Shown here piece by piece: positions 34,791 to 43,506 of a stretch of 63,571 nucleotides of DNA (within the stretch, counting starts at the first letter, position 1; every line of letters starts with the position of its first letter). A program made the translations under genes and the position numbers. The DNA lies in contig CACYNE010000011.1 in NCBI GenBank assembly GCA_902775605.1, positions 1-63,571 of the forward strand, in the 5' to 3' direction. A model generated the notes under the pieces. That model saw only the letters and a list, made by a program, of their open reading frames with translations. It was not told the origin of the DNA and did not search any database. The stretch comes from an uncultured Prevotellaceae bacterium. GTDB lineage: Bacteria; Bacteroidota; Bacteroidia; Bacteroidales; Bacteroidaceae.

Positions 34791-35708
34791 ATGCCTTTAA
34801 GATTACCAGACAGATTGCCTGCGATAGATATTCTGAAGAATGAGAATATCTTTGTGATGGATAACTCGCGGGCTCATGCGCAGGACATTCGTCCATTGCG
34901 CATTGTTATTTTGAACCTGATGCCCCTGAAGATAACGACAGAAACCGACTTGGTTCGTTTGCTGTCGAATACGCCTCTTCAGTTGGATATCAATTTTATG
35001 AAATTAAAGAGTCATACGCCCAAGAATACACCTATTGAGCATATGATGATGTTTTACCGCGACTTTGAATCAATGCGTAATGAGAAGTTCGACGGAATGA
35101 TTATTACTGGTGCTCCAGTAGAGACAATGGATTATGAGAAGGTGACCTATTGGGACGAGATTGTTGACATTTTCAATTGGGCTCGTACTCACGTCACCAG
35201 TACACTTTATATCTGTTGGGCTGCTCAGGCCGGACTCTATCATTATTATGGTGTCCCCAAGTATCCACTTGACAAGAAGATGTTTGGCATCTTCGAACAA
35301 CATACCCTGCAGCCTAAGATGCCTATCTTCCGCGGCTTCGATGATAAATTCATGATGCCTCATAGCCGTCATACGGAAGTGAGGAAGGAAGATATCCTGG
35401 CTCGTCCGGAATTGCAGCTGATTGCCGAGTCGGAAGATAGTGGCGTCAGCATCGTGATGGGACGCAATGGCCGAGAGTTCTTTATTACAGGACACTTGGA
35501 GTATGCGCCAAACACACTCGATACGGAGTATAAGCGAGACTTTGGTGTGCGAGATGATGTAGAGATGCCCCTCAATTATTATCGAAATGACGACCCGAAG
35601 CAGCCACCTATGGTAACGTGGCGTGCGCACGCGAACCTCTTTTATAGTAACTGGATTAACTATTACGTCTATCAAGAGACGCCTTACGACATCACAAAGA
35701 TTGGATGA
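34791..35708 (+). CDS. metA: Homoserine O-acyltransferase MetA, predicted acetyl-CoA specific
   Basis: A 305-residue MetA-family enzyme of normal length for the first committed step of methionine synthesis. The catalytic Cys142 lies in YICWAAQAG, and ITGHLEY supplies the active-site His. Residue 111 is Glu (GAPVET). Published work on Bacillus cereus MetA showed that Glu at 111 gives acetyl-CoA use, while Gly gives succinyl-CoA use, so this should be a homoserine O-acetyltransferase despite the usual 'succinyltransferase' label. It starts 13 bases after the PP2C stop with no visible promoter or terminator between, and overlaps the next gene (ATGA). Confidence 0.95.
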   Translation: MPLRLPDRLPAIDILKNENIFVMDNSRAHAQDIRPLRIVILNLMPLKITTETDLVRLLSNTPLQLDINFMKLKSHTPKNTPIEHMMMFYRDFESMRNEKFDGMIITGAPVETMDYEKVTYWDEIVDIFNWARTHVTSTLYICWAAQAGLYHYYGVPKYPLDKKMFGIFEQHTLQPKMPIFRGFDDKFMMPHSRHTEVRKEDILARPELQLIAESEDSGVSIVMGRNGREFFITGHLEYAPNTLDTEYKRDFGVRDDVEMPLNYYRNDDPKQPPMVTWRAHANLFYSNWINYYVYQETPYDITKIG

Positions 35709-37513
35709 GACAACTTGAACTGCTGGCTCCTGCCAAGAATTTGGAATGCGGTATGGCTGCCATTGATCATGGGGCCGATGCCGTCTATATTGGTGCACAG
35801 CGCTTTGGAGCGCGTGCAGCAGTGGGGAATAGTGTTGATGACATCCAGAAACTATGCCAGTATGCGCACCGATTTGATGCAAAGGTCTATGTAACAGTCA
35901 ATACGATTGTCTTTGATGATGAACTTGCCGATACACGTTTGTTGCTTCAGCAATTAGCTGATGCTGGTGTCGATGCCGTCTTGGTGCAGGACATGGGTGT
36001 GATGCAGATGGCAAAAGAAATTGGCTTGACTGTTCATGCGAGCACCCAAACAGACAATCGCACTGCCGACAAGGTGCGTTGGCTCAGTTCTTTAGGTATG
36101 GCTCGTGTCGTTCTGGCTCGCGAACTCTCTGTGAGTGAAATCGCAGATATTCATCGTCTGGTGCCAGAAACAGAACTGGAGGTCTTTGTTCACGGAGCCT
36201 TGTGTGTCAGTTATAGCGGACTCTGTTATGCCTCGCAATATTGTTTTGGACGCAGTGCCAATCGTGGTGCCTGTGCTCAATTCTGCAGAATGAAGTTTGA
36301 TTTACTTGATGCTGATGGTGAGATGCTCGACAGTCAGCGTTATTTCCTGTCGCTCAAGGATATGAATCAGAGTAACCATCTTGCAGAACTGATTGAAGCA
36401 GGTGCTGTCTCTTTCAAGATAGAAGGTCGCTTGAAGGATGTGACCTATGTTAAGAACGTGACGGCAGCCTATAGTGAATTGCTCAATGACTATATTCATC
36501 ATCATCCCAAAGACTACGAACGTGCTTCCAAGGGCCGATGCACCTATACCTTCAAACCTGATTTGCGAAAGACATTCAATCGTGGTTATACCACATATTT
36601 CCTGAATGGCCGACAGCCCAATATTGCCTCCTTCGATACGCCAAAGGCTATGGGAGAGTTTGTGGGTACGGTGAAAGAGATTCGCGGACATTCATTTAAT
36701 GTGGCCGGTGTTGCATCGTTTAGTAATGGCGATGGACTATGCTTCGTGAACGATAAGCGCGAACTGGAAGGTTTCCGTGTAAACAGGGTAGAGGGCAATC
36801 GCCTCTTTCCGTTGAAGATGCCTGATAACTTGCGCCCTGGTCTTCGCCTGTATCGCAATAATGATCAGGAGATGGAACGCCTGCTCTCCAAACCCAGTGC
36901 CGAACGTAAGATACCTGTGCGGATGGCAATTCGTGCCACCGCCGATGGCTTCTCTTTGCAGATGGGTGAGGTTGTAGCAAGTATTGTTGCTGAGCATCAA
37001 GAGGCTCAGAAAGATCCGCGCGAGAATATTATTCGTCAGTTAACAAAGCTTGGAGGTACGCCTTACGAGTGTTCGGAGGTGGACATCCCTGCTGATTTCA
37101 ATTACTTCATCCCGTCGAGTCTGCTCGCAGACCTAAGACGACAGGTTGTTTCTTTGGGAGAAACAAAGAGTCTGTCTGTGACAAACAAAGAGTCTGTCAG
37201 TAACAAACAAGCCGTTTCTTATATAGAAACATATCAGAACAAGTATCTTTATAATGTGTCGAACCATTTGGCTCGTCAGTTCTATGAGCAACAAGGCGTC
37301 GAAGTGAGTGATGCTTTTGAGGTCTGTCCTCAGAAGGGTCCCATCATGCAGTGCCGTCATTGCCTGCGTTATTCCCTTGGGTTCTGTGTGAAGAATGGTG
37401 GACGCAGACCAGAGTGGAAGGAACCTCTTTCATTGCGATTGGGCGACGGACGGACGTTCCGTCTGGAGTTTGACTGTAAGCATTGTCAAATGAATGTGTA
37501 TGCCAATGAGTAA
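35705..37513 (+). CDS. U32 family peptidase / RlhA-like protein
   Basis: A 602-residue protein of the U32 family with its extended C-terminal part. The N-terminal barrel begins ELLAPAKNLECGMAAIDHGADAVYIG and carries the family signature ELEVFVHGALCVSYSGLCYASQ; the second Cys group is near SANRGACAQFCR, and a C-terminal set (CPQKGPIMQCRHC, LGFCVKNGG) completes the likely Fe-S ligands. E. coli RlhA and TrhP of this family act in rRNA or tRNA hydroxylation, so an RNA-modification role is more likely than proteolysis. A Ser/Lys/Asn-rich insert (near 490-505) is not typical. It overlaps metA at the start and the next gene at the end. Confidence 0.88.
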   Translation: MRQLELLAPAKNLECGMAAIDHGADAVYIGAQRFGARAAVGNSVDDIQKLCQYAHRFDAKVYVTVNTIVFDDELADTRLLLQQLADAGVDAVLVQDMGVMQMAKEIGLTVHASTQTDNRTADKVRWLSSLGMARVVLARELSVSEIADIHRLVPETELEVFVHGALCVSYSGLCYASQYCFGRSANRGACAQFCRMKFDLLDADGEMLDSQRYFLSLKDMNQSNHLAELIEAGAVSFKIEGRLKDVTYVKNVTAAYSELLNDYIHHHPKDYERASKGRCTYTFKPDLRKTFNRGYTTYFLNGRQPNIASFDTPKAMGEFVGTVKEIRGHSFNVAGVASFSNGDGLCFVNDKRELEGFRVNRVEGNRLFPLKMPDNLRPGLRLYRNNDQEMERLLSKPSAERKIPVRMAIRATADGFSLQMGEVVASIVAEHQEAQKDPRENIIRQLTKLGGTPYECSEVDIPADFNYFIPSSLLADLRRQVVSLGETKSLSVTNKESVSNKQAVSYIETYQNKYLYNVSNHLARQFYEQQGVEVSDAFEVCPQKGPIMQCRHCLRYSLGFCVKNGGRRPEWKEPLSLRLGDGRTFRLEFDCKHCQMNVYANE

Positions 37514-38492
37514 AGCATATATATATATAATAGGTGTATTAAGCCTGCTGTTCAGCAGTTGTTATCATCAGGAGCCGGAAACGTCTGATGCCTGGATAGT
37601 GACGGAGGAGCAGATGGACTCCATCTCGTTCTATACCACGCATCACTATACGCAGAACTATAACTTCCTGGTGACGGCCGATTCTTTGAGCCTCATTGTG
37701 CAGCAGCCTTCAGAATTGCTCAGCGAAATGCTTGTTGACACCATCGTGGTGCATCATGAAGACCGCCTTGTCGTGGCAGACATTATGACCCTGCCTTCTG
37801 ATACGATAGACTCTGTATGGGTGCAGGTGGCTCGCGACCAGATGACGATAGGTTGGATTCGTGAGAAAGAGATGCTGACGGGTGTGGCTCCAGACAATCC
37901 CATCTCCCAGTTTATTGACTTCTTCTCCGACACCCACTTGTTGCTCATGTTGGCATTCTGGGTCGTTGTGGCAGCCATCTATACGATATGGGCGCTGGCG
38001 CGACGAAATGCAAAGATTGTGCATTTCAACGATATCCCATCGTTCTATCCCACGCTTCTGGCCCTTTTCGTGTCTGCGTCAGCAGTGTTCTATAGCACCA
38101 TTCAACTTGTTGCCCCAGACTCTTGGCGCCATTATTATTACCATCCCACGCTGAATCCCTTTGCTGCGCCGTTGCATCTCAGCGTGTTTATTATCTCTGT
38201 CTGGGGACTGTTGCTCATCTCTTTGGCTGCAGTCGATGATATCCGCCGACATCTGTCGTTGGGCGAGACCATTCTCTACGGATTGGGTTTGATGGGTGTT
38301 TGTGCCATAAATTATGTGGTGTTCAGTATCACCACCTTATATTATATAGGATATCCCCTTCTGGTTCTTTATGCCTATCTTGCCATTCGTCATTATATGC
38401 GAAAAAGTCGTGCCATTTATGTTTGTGGCCGATGTGGCGAGAAACTTTATCAGAAAGGCGTTTGTCCTCACTGCGGAAGCATTAACGTATAG
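37506..38492 (+). CDS. Membrane lipoprotein with C-terminal zinc ribbon, unknown function
   Basis: A 328-residue protein. The signal peptide has a lipobox (LLFSSC). An extracytoplasmic region (about 20-145) precedes four to five hydrophobic helices (about 150-300), and the end is a zinc ribbon (CGRCGEKLYQKGVCPHCG), which should face the cytosol or the periplasm depending on helix count. I recognise no family. I chose the ATG at 37506, which overlaps the U32 stop by 8 bases. The ribbon echoes those in the kinase operon upstream on the same strand, so it may belong to the same system. Confidence 0.75.
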   Translation: MSKAYIYIIGVLSLLFSSCYHQEPETSDAWIVTEEQMDSISFYTTHHYTQNYNFLVTADSLSLIVQQPSELLSEMLVDTIVVHHEDRLVVADIMTLPSDTIDSVWVQVARDQMTIGWIREKEMLTGVAPDNPISQFIDFFSDTHLLLMLAFWVVVAAIYTIWALARRNAKIVHFNDIPSFYPTLLALFVSASAVFYSTIQLVAPDSWRHYYYHPTLNPFAAPLHLSVFIISVWGLLLISLAAVDDIRRHLSLGETILYGLGLMGVCAINYVVFSITTLYYIGYPLLVLYAYLAIRHYMRKSRAIYVCGRCGEKLYQKGVCPHCGSINV

Positions 38493-38494
38493 AT

Positions 38495-38540
38495 AATAAA
38501 AAAGCCTTTGGAAATGAACTTATTTCCAAAGGCTAATTTT
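38495..38540. terminator. Bidirectional Rho-independent terminator
   Basis: A 13-bp perfect stem (38503-38515 with 38522-38534, loop of 6) is flanked by A-rich sequence on the left and TAATTTT on the right. It ends both the long plus-strand operon and pgk on the minus strand. Confidence 0.85.
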
Positions 38541-38558
38541 ATGTGCTTTTATCAGGAA

Positions 38559-39830
38559 TTACTCACCCTTGATAGCAGCCACACCGGGGAGAACCTTACC
38601 CTCGATGGCCTCGAGAAGAGCACCACCACCAGTAGAGATGTAAGATACCTGGTCGGCCAAACCGAACTTGTTAACACAAGCTACAGAGTCACCACCACCA
38701 ATCAGAGAGAATGCACCCTCGGCAGTTGCCTTAGCGATGGCCTCGCCGATGGCACGTGAACCAGCGGTGAATGCGTCGCACTCGAACACACCTGCAGGAC
38801 CGTTCCACAGGATGGTCTTAGCACCCTTGATAGCCTCGGCAAATGCCTTCTGGCTCTCAGGACCAGCGTCAACACCCTCGAAACCAGCAGGAACCTCGTT
38901 AGCAGGGCAGTTGATGATCTGAGCACCCTCCTTAACACTCATTGTACCGAAGTCGAGACCGTTAGTAGCGGTGCAGTCAGAACCCAGAACGAGTTCAACA
39001 CCGTTCTTCTTAGCCAGCTCCTCAACACCCAGAGCAACATCCAGCTTGTCGAGCTCAACGATAGAATCACCAATCTCACCGTTGTGAGCCTTAGCGAAGG
39101 TGTAGGTCATACCACCGCAGAGGATGAGCTTATCAACCTTGCCGAGCAGGTTCTCGATGATACCGATCTTAGAAGATACCTTTGAACCACCCATGATGGC
39201 AACGAAAGGACGCTTGATGTTAGAGAGAACGGCGTCAACAGCCTGAACCTCCTTCTCCATCAGCAGACCCAGCATCTTGTTGTTAGCGTCAAAGTAGTCG
39301 GCGATAACAGCAGTAGAAGCGTGCTTGCGGTGAGCAGTACCGAAGGCATCCATCACGTAGCAGTCAGCGTAAGAAGCGAGAGTCTTAGCAAACTCCTTCT
39401 GGCTGGCCTTCATGGCCTTCTTAGCCTCGTCGTAAGCAGGATCAGCCTTGTCGATACCAACGGGCTTACCCTCTTCCTCAGGATAGAAACGCAGGTTCTC
39501 CAGCAGCAGAGCCTCACCCATCTTCAGAGCCTTAGCAGCGTCAGCAGCCTTAGCGCAGTCGGGAGCGAAAGCAACGGGCACGCCCAGAGCCTTCTCTACA
39601 GCCTCGCGGATCTGACCCAGAGACTTCTTGGCGTCAACCTTTCCTTTGGGCTTACCCATGTGGCTCATAATGATAGTAGCACCACCATCAGCCAGAATCT
39701 TCTTCAGGGTAGGCAGGGCACCACGGATACGGGTGTCGTCAGTGATCTTACCATTCTCATCGAGGGGTACGTTGAAGTCAACACGTACGATTGCCTTCTT
39801 ACCGGCAAAATTGAATTCGTTGATAGTCAT
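38559..39830 (-). CDS. pgk: Phosphoglycerate kinase
   Basis: A 423-residue glycolytic enzyme that makes ATP from 1,3-bisphosphoglycerate in the cytosol. Typical segments are [16 protein letters not shown] at the N-terminus, [24 protein letters not shown] and [13 protein letters not shown] near the C-terminus. Codon choice is noticeably more biased than in neighbouring genes, as expected for a highly expressed enzyme. The ATG at 39830 lies 36 bases after the stop of the upstream Ttd14-like gene; no clear TAnnTTTG element is seen in the gap, so read-through from that gene is possible. Confidence 0.98.
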   Translation of the reverse strand: MTINEFNFAGKKAIVRVDFNVPLDENGKITDDTRIRGALPTLKKILADGGATIIMSHMGKPKGKVDAKKSLGQIREAVEKALGVPVAFAPDCAKAADAAKALKMGEALLLENLRFYPEEEGKPVGIDKADPAYDEAKKAMKASQKEFAKTLASYADCYVMDAFGTAHRKHASTAVIADYFDANNKMLGLLMEKEVQAVDAVLSNIKRPFVAIMGGSKVSSKIGIIENLLGKVDKLILCGGMTYTFAKAHNGEIGDSIVELDKLDVALGVEELAKKNGVELVLGSDCTATNGLDFGTMSVKEGAQIINCPANEVPAGFEGVDAGPESQKAFAEAIKGAKTILWNGPAGVFECDAFTAGSRAIGEAIAKATAEGAFSLIGGGDSVACVNKFGLADQVSYISTGGGALLEAIEGKVLPGVAAIKGE

Positions 39831-39866
39831 AATTTTAAAAATTAGATGATTATAAATGATAATTTA

Positions 39867-40973
39867 TTATTGTTCTTTCTTCTTTGCAAGATTGAAGTTG
39901 TAGTATTCCTTATCGCCAGTCACGTCCTTCACCACTTTCAGGAAGGGAGGGAACTTCACGGGCTCCCCTTCGGCAATGCCTTTCGTCTCAAGAATAACGA
40001 GGCCCTGCAGTTGGTCCTGATAGGTATCCACCTCGAAATATTGTCCTTTCCAGATAAAGCTATTGCGAATCTTGTGTACGGTGTGACGTGCTGGGTCAGC
40101 CAGTCCCAACATCATCTCATAGAGACTATTGTTAATCTGACGCTCAGTGACCAGTTCCTCGTTCTCCGATGTTTTCTTCTTCGTGGTGTGAACGAAGACC
40201 TGCTTCTGTCCCCAACAGCGTTTGCGAAGACGAATCTCTGCCTCTGGATCGCCTTTCAGGTAAGTCTGCGTGATCTCACTCTGAATACTGTCGTCTGGCA
40301 GTTCGCCAATCCGTTCCACGATATATTTGCGCTCCTCGACAATGGGCTGGGGGAGTCCCAATACATTTGAGATTTCCTTGATGACACGATTCATCTTGCA
40401 GTCAAAGTCATCATGGTTGTTGATGACGCGCAGATGGGGATGGCCCGTCCAGGCGTGAATCACCTTCTTGTCCAGTCCGCGTGCGATGCGCAGTCCCTCT
40501 TCGCTCATCTGCTCATAGCGCTGGGCGTTGTTGACAGTGGTGTAGTATTGCTCTGCGCCATCGGCAGCAGATACCAAGTGCAATACAGCATCGTAGCGCT
40601 CACGCAGTTCAGGTGTTGACGTACCGACGGCGCGTGTGATATTGTCCCATGTCTCAGGTGCCATATAGGCCGAGATATCCATTGCACCACGGTCGCAAAC
40701 AATGATGCAAGGCTTTTTGCACTCTTGAGCCATTCTGAGGAACTTATCTTCGAGTGCCAATTGAATTTCCAAGGTAGCTTTCTCGCCTTCATAGAAGAAT
40801 CCCTGGTTCTTGGTCAGGTAGTTCATGCCAGCCTGAGTAAAAAGCGTGGGAACCTCTGGGATTGTGAATACTTTGAAGCCGAGGCTAGAGAAATGCTCGA
40901 TAATGCGCACCAAGGCAGTTGTCTTGCCGGCACAAGGTCCGCCTGTGAGAACTATGCGTTTAATATCGTCCAT
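39867..40973 (-). CDS. NadR/Ttd14-type AAA ATPase fused to a CYTH-like domain
   Basis: A 368-residue protein. The N-terminal P-loop domain (about 1-180) has LTGGPCAGKTT and the Walker B-like CIIVCDRGAMDISAY. The C-terminal half (about 200-360) has the charged strand pattern of CYTH/triphosphate-tunnel enzymes (EITQTYL, EAEIRLRKRC, YFEVDTYQD, LVILETKG). This matches, from recall, the Drosophila Ttd14 architecture, where the protein binds GTP and a phosphoinositide; the bacterial role is unknown. CYTH enzymes act on triphosphates, so a nucleotide or polyphosphate substrate is plausible. The longer reading starts with a TTG inside the promoter element 41001-41008, so I start at the ATG 40973. 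Confidence 0.8.
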   Translation of the reverse strand: MDDIKRIVLTGGPCAGKTTALVRIIEHFSSLGFKVFTIPEVPTLFTQAGMNYLTKNQGFFYEGEKATLEIQLALEDKFLRMAQECKKPCIIVCDRGAMDISAYMAPETWDNITRAVGTSTPELRERYDAVLHLVSAADGAEQYYTTVNNAQRYEQMSEEGLRIARGLDKKVIHAWTGHPHLRVINNHDDFDCKMNRVIKEISNVLGLPQPIVEERKYIVERIGELPDDSIQSEITQTYLKGDPEAEIRLRKRCWGQKQVFVHTTKKKTSENEELVTERQINNSLYEMMLGLADPARHTVHKIRNSFIWKGQYFEVDTYQDQLQGLVILETKGIAEGEPVKFPPFLKVVKDVTGDKEYYNFNLAKKKEQ

Positions 40974-41000
40974 TACTTGATAAATGTTTCTTTTGCGTTG

Positions 41001-41008
41001 CAAAGGTA
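41001..41008 (-). promoter_or_regulatory. -7 element upstream of the Ttd14-like gene
   Basis: TACCTTTG on the minus strand, 27 bases before the chosen ATG; its presence rules out the upstream TTG start. Confidence 0.6.
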
Positions 41009-41076
41009 ATCATTATTCTTTAAATGTGCAAACATTTGCCTACATAAAAAGCGTTTTGCAATCATACTTCCTTATC

Positions 41077-42465
41077 TTATCCGAATAACTCTCGTAGGGC
41101 CTCTTCCACTTTGCGCACAGGATGTATCTCAATACTGTATTTCTTGCGGTCAATTCCCTGCAGGTTATAGCGCGGAATGATGATATGCTGGAAACCCAGT
41201 TTCTCTGCCTCGGCAATGCGCTGTTCAATGCGATTGATGGGGCGGACCTCGCCGCTAAGACCTACCTCGCCTGCCATGCACCATGTATTGTCGATAGGCG
41301 TGTCAACGTTCGACGACAGTACTGCGGCAATCACGCTGAGGTCCATTGCCAGGTCCGTCACACGCAGTCCTCCGGCGATATTGACAAAGACGTCTTTCTG
41401 CATCAACTTGAATCCCACACGCTTTTCCAGAACCGCCAGCAGCATGTTGAGCCTTCGCTGGTCGAAGCCGGTGGCCGAGCGTTGTGGGGTGCCATAAGCT
41501 GCTGTTGATACCAGCGCTTGTGTCTCAACGAGGAACGGACGAACGCCCTCTATAGCACTCGAGATGGCGATGCCAGACAGCCCTTCGTGGTCTTGTGTGA
41601 GTAACAGTTCTGAGGGATTTGATACCTGACGAAGGCCATTTGTCTGCATTTCATAAATACCTAATTCACTGGTACTTCCGAATCGATTCTTAATGCTTCT
41701 CAGAATGCGGTACATGTGATGCTGATCGCCCTCAAACTGAATCACGGTATCCACGATGTGCTCCAGAATCTTGGGGCCTGCCAGTGTACCTTCCTTCGTG
41801 ATGTGTCCAATCAAGATTACGGGGATGCCGCTGGTCTTTGAGAAACGGAGTAGCGATGCCGCACACTCACGAACCTGCGCCAACGAGCCTGCCGACGATT
41901 CAATATCCTCCGTTGAAATGGTCTGAATTGAGTCGATGATAACAAGTTCTGGCTTCTCTTCTTTGATGTGGTCGAAAATCTTCTCCAACGAGTTCTCACA
42001 AAGAATCAGGAAGTTGTCGTTTGATGCGTCAGGCAGAATACGCTCTGCGCGCATCTTCAGTTGGTGGGCACTTTCCTCACCACTTACATAAAGGATGCGC
42101 TTCTCCGACAGGTTCAGCATGGTTTGCAGCAGTAGCGTGGACTTACCGATACCCGGCTCGCCACCCAGCAGCACGATACTTCCAGGCACCAGTCCACCAC
42201 CCAGCACACGATTCAGTTCGCCGTCGAGCATATCAATGCGCACCTCATCCTTGCTGCTGATATCGCGCAGACGCATGGCCTTGTTATGCAGCAGTGCGTG
42301 AGCCGTCTTGGCCGCAGCCGTTGATGCCGTCTGCCGTGCCGAGTCAGCCGAAATCTTGATTTCCTTGAAGGTGTTCCATTGTCCGCATGCAGGGCATTTA
42401 CCTATCCATTTGGGAGATTCCTGTCCGCAATTCTCGCAGACGTATGCTGTTTTGTCCTTTGCCAT
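41077..42465 (-). CDS. radA: DNA repair/recombination protein RadA
   Basis: A 462-residue protein with the three RadA parts: an N-terminal C4 zinc finger (CENCGQESPKWIGKCPACG), a RecA-like ATPase with GGEPGIGKST and the RadA-specific KNRFG motif, and a C-terminal Lon-like domain. RadA drives branch migration of recombination intermediates in the cytosol. I start at the ATG 42465; the longer reading begins with a GTG that lies in the -7 element at 42486-42493. The promoter is divergent from that of the binding-protein gene at 42572. Confidence 0.96.
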   Translation of the reverse strand: MAKDKTAYVCENCGQESPKWIGKCPACGQWNTFKEIKISADSARQTASTAAAKTAHALLHNKAMRLRDISSKDEVRIDMLDGELNRVLGGGLVPGSIVLLGGEPGIGKSTLLLQTMLNLSEKRILYVSGEESAHQLKMRAERILPDASNDNFLILCENSLEKIFDHIKEEKPELVIIDSIQTISTEDIESSAGSLAQVRECAASLLRFSKTSGIPVILIGHITKEGTLAGPKILEHIVDTVIQFEGDQHHMYRILRSIKNRFGSTSELGIYEMQTNGLRQVSNPSELLLTQDHEGLSGIAISSAIEGVRPFLVETQALVSTAAYGTPQRSATGFDQRRLNMLLAVLEKRVGFKLMQKDVFVNIAGGLRVTDLAMDLSVIAAVLSSNVDTPIDNTWCMAGEVGLSGEVRPINRIEQRIAEAEKLGFQHIIIPRYNLQGIDRKKYSIEIHPVRKVEEALRELFG

Positions 42466-42485
42466 ATGTTTCCGTTTTAGAGCCA

Positions 42486-42493
42486 CAAAATTA
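42486..42493 (-). promoter_or_regulatory. -7 element of the radA promoter
   Basis: TAATTTTG on the minus strand, 20 bases upstream of the radA ATG. Confidence 0.55.
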
Positions 42494-42525
42494 CTAATAA
42501 TTTTCGTGGTTACAAAACTTTTTAT

Positions 42526-42533
42526 TACTTTTG
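42526..42533 (+). promoter_or_regulatory. -7 element of the substrate-binding lipoprotein gene
   Basis: TACTTTTG, 38 bases upstream of the ATG at 42572. Confidence 0.55.
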
Positions 42534-42571
42534 CACGCAGAATGCGCCTATTATTGCATATTTATTACGAA

Positions 42572-43498
42572 ATGAGAAAAATTTGTTTGTCGCTTCTTGC
42601 GACAATAGCGTTGCTGCTTTTTAACGCATGTACTGAGGAAGTTAAGGAAGTATCATTGGCAGACAAGGCTTATGAATCATGGCTGAATGATTCTGCTTTG
42701 ATTAAGCTTGCCGTGATGCCTACGCTTGACTGTCTGCCCATCTATGTTGCTGCCGAGTGTGGCATCTTTGAGAAGAATGGTGCCAGTGTGAGTCTTTATC
42801 CCTATGCTGCCCAGATGGATTGTGATACAGCCTTCAAGAGTGGGTGGGTCGATGCGATGGCCACAGACCTGGTGCGAGCCGAGAGACTCAAGCAGCAAGG
42901 CATGCTGTTGTCCTATCTCACAGCCACCGACCTGCATTGGCAACTGGTGGCATCAAAGATGGCACGCGTCAAGCGACTGAATCAGATTGAGAACAAGATG
43001 GTGGCAATGACACGTTATTCCGCTACAGCCATGTTGGCAGATAATCTGATAGATACCGTTCAGGTGGAGAAAGACCATGTGTTCCGTGTTCAGGTTAATG
43101 ATGTCTTCGTGCGTTTCAGTATGCTTCAGAACCAAGTGATGGACCTGTTGCTGTTGCCAGAGCCCTTTGCCTCTGCCTCACGCGAGCTCGATGCCAATGT
43201 GCTTTATGACACCCGTTTGAACAATATCTCGATGGGTGCCGTGGTGATGAACGACACCGTTATTGCTGATACCACCCTGCGACATGGTCAGGTGGAAGCC
43301 TTCCTGAAATCGTATGATGAAGCCTGCGATTCAATCAATAAATTTGGCATCCAGAACTATCGCAGCATCATTATGAATCACTGCAAGGTCAAGTCTTCTG
43401 TGGTTGATTCCATTTCTTCCGACTATCAGTTCCCATCATCTCATCAACCCTTACAGAAAGATGTGGAAAGAGCCACCAATTGGTTAAAACGCGAATAG
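42572..43498 (+). CDS. ABC-type substrate-binding lipoprotein, NMT1/THI5-like
   Basis: A 308-residue lipoprotein (signal MRKICLSLLATIALLLFNAC, Cys20). The fold pattern is that of periplasmic binding proteins of the NMT1/SsuA type: an early LAVMPTLDCLPIYVAAECGIFEKNG motif, then GWVDAMATDLVRAERLKQQG and a hinge near LLLLPEPFASAS. Ligands of this family include pyrimidine precursors of thiamine, sulfonates and nitrate. No permease or ATPase gene adjoins, so it may work with distant partners or as a sensor. The start at 42572 follows its own promoter; upstream in-frame codons overlap radA antisense. Confidence 0.75.
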   Translation: MRKICLSLLATIALLLFNACTEEVKEVSLADKAYESWLNDSALIKLAVMPTLDCLPIYVAAECGIFEKNGASVSLYPYAAQMDCDTAFKSGWVDAMATDLVRAERLKQQGMLLSYLTATDLHWQLVASKMARVKRLNQIENKMVAMTRYSATAMLADNLIDTVQVEKDHVFRVQVNDVFVRFSMLQNQVMDLLLLPEPFASASRELDANVLYDTRLNNISMGAVVMNDTVIADTTLRHGQVEAFLKSYDEACDSINKFGIQNYRSIIMNHCKVKSSVVDSISSDYQFPSSHQPLQKDVERATNWLKRE

Positions 43499-43506
43499 TT
43501 TGCCTT

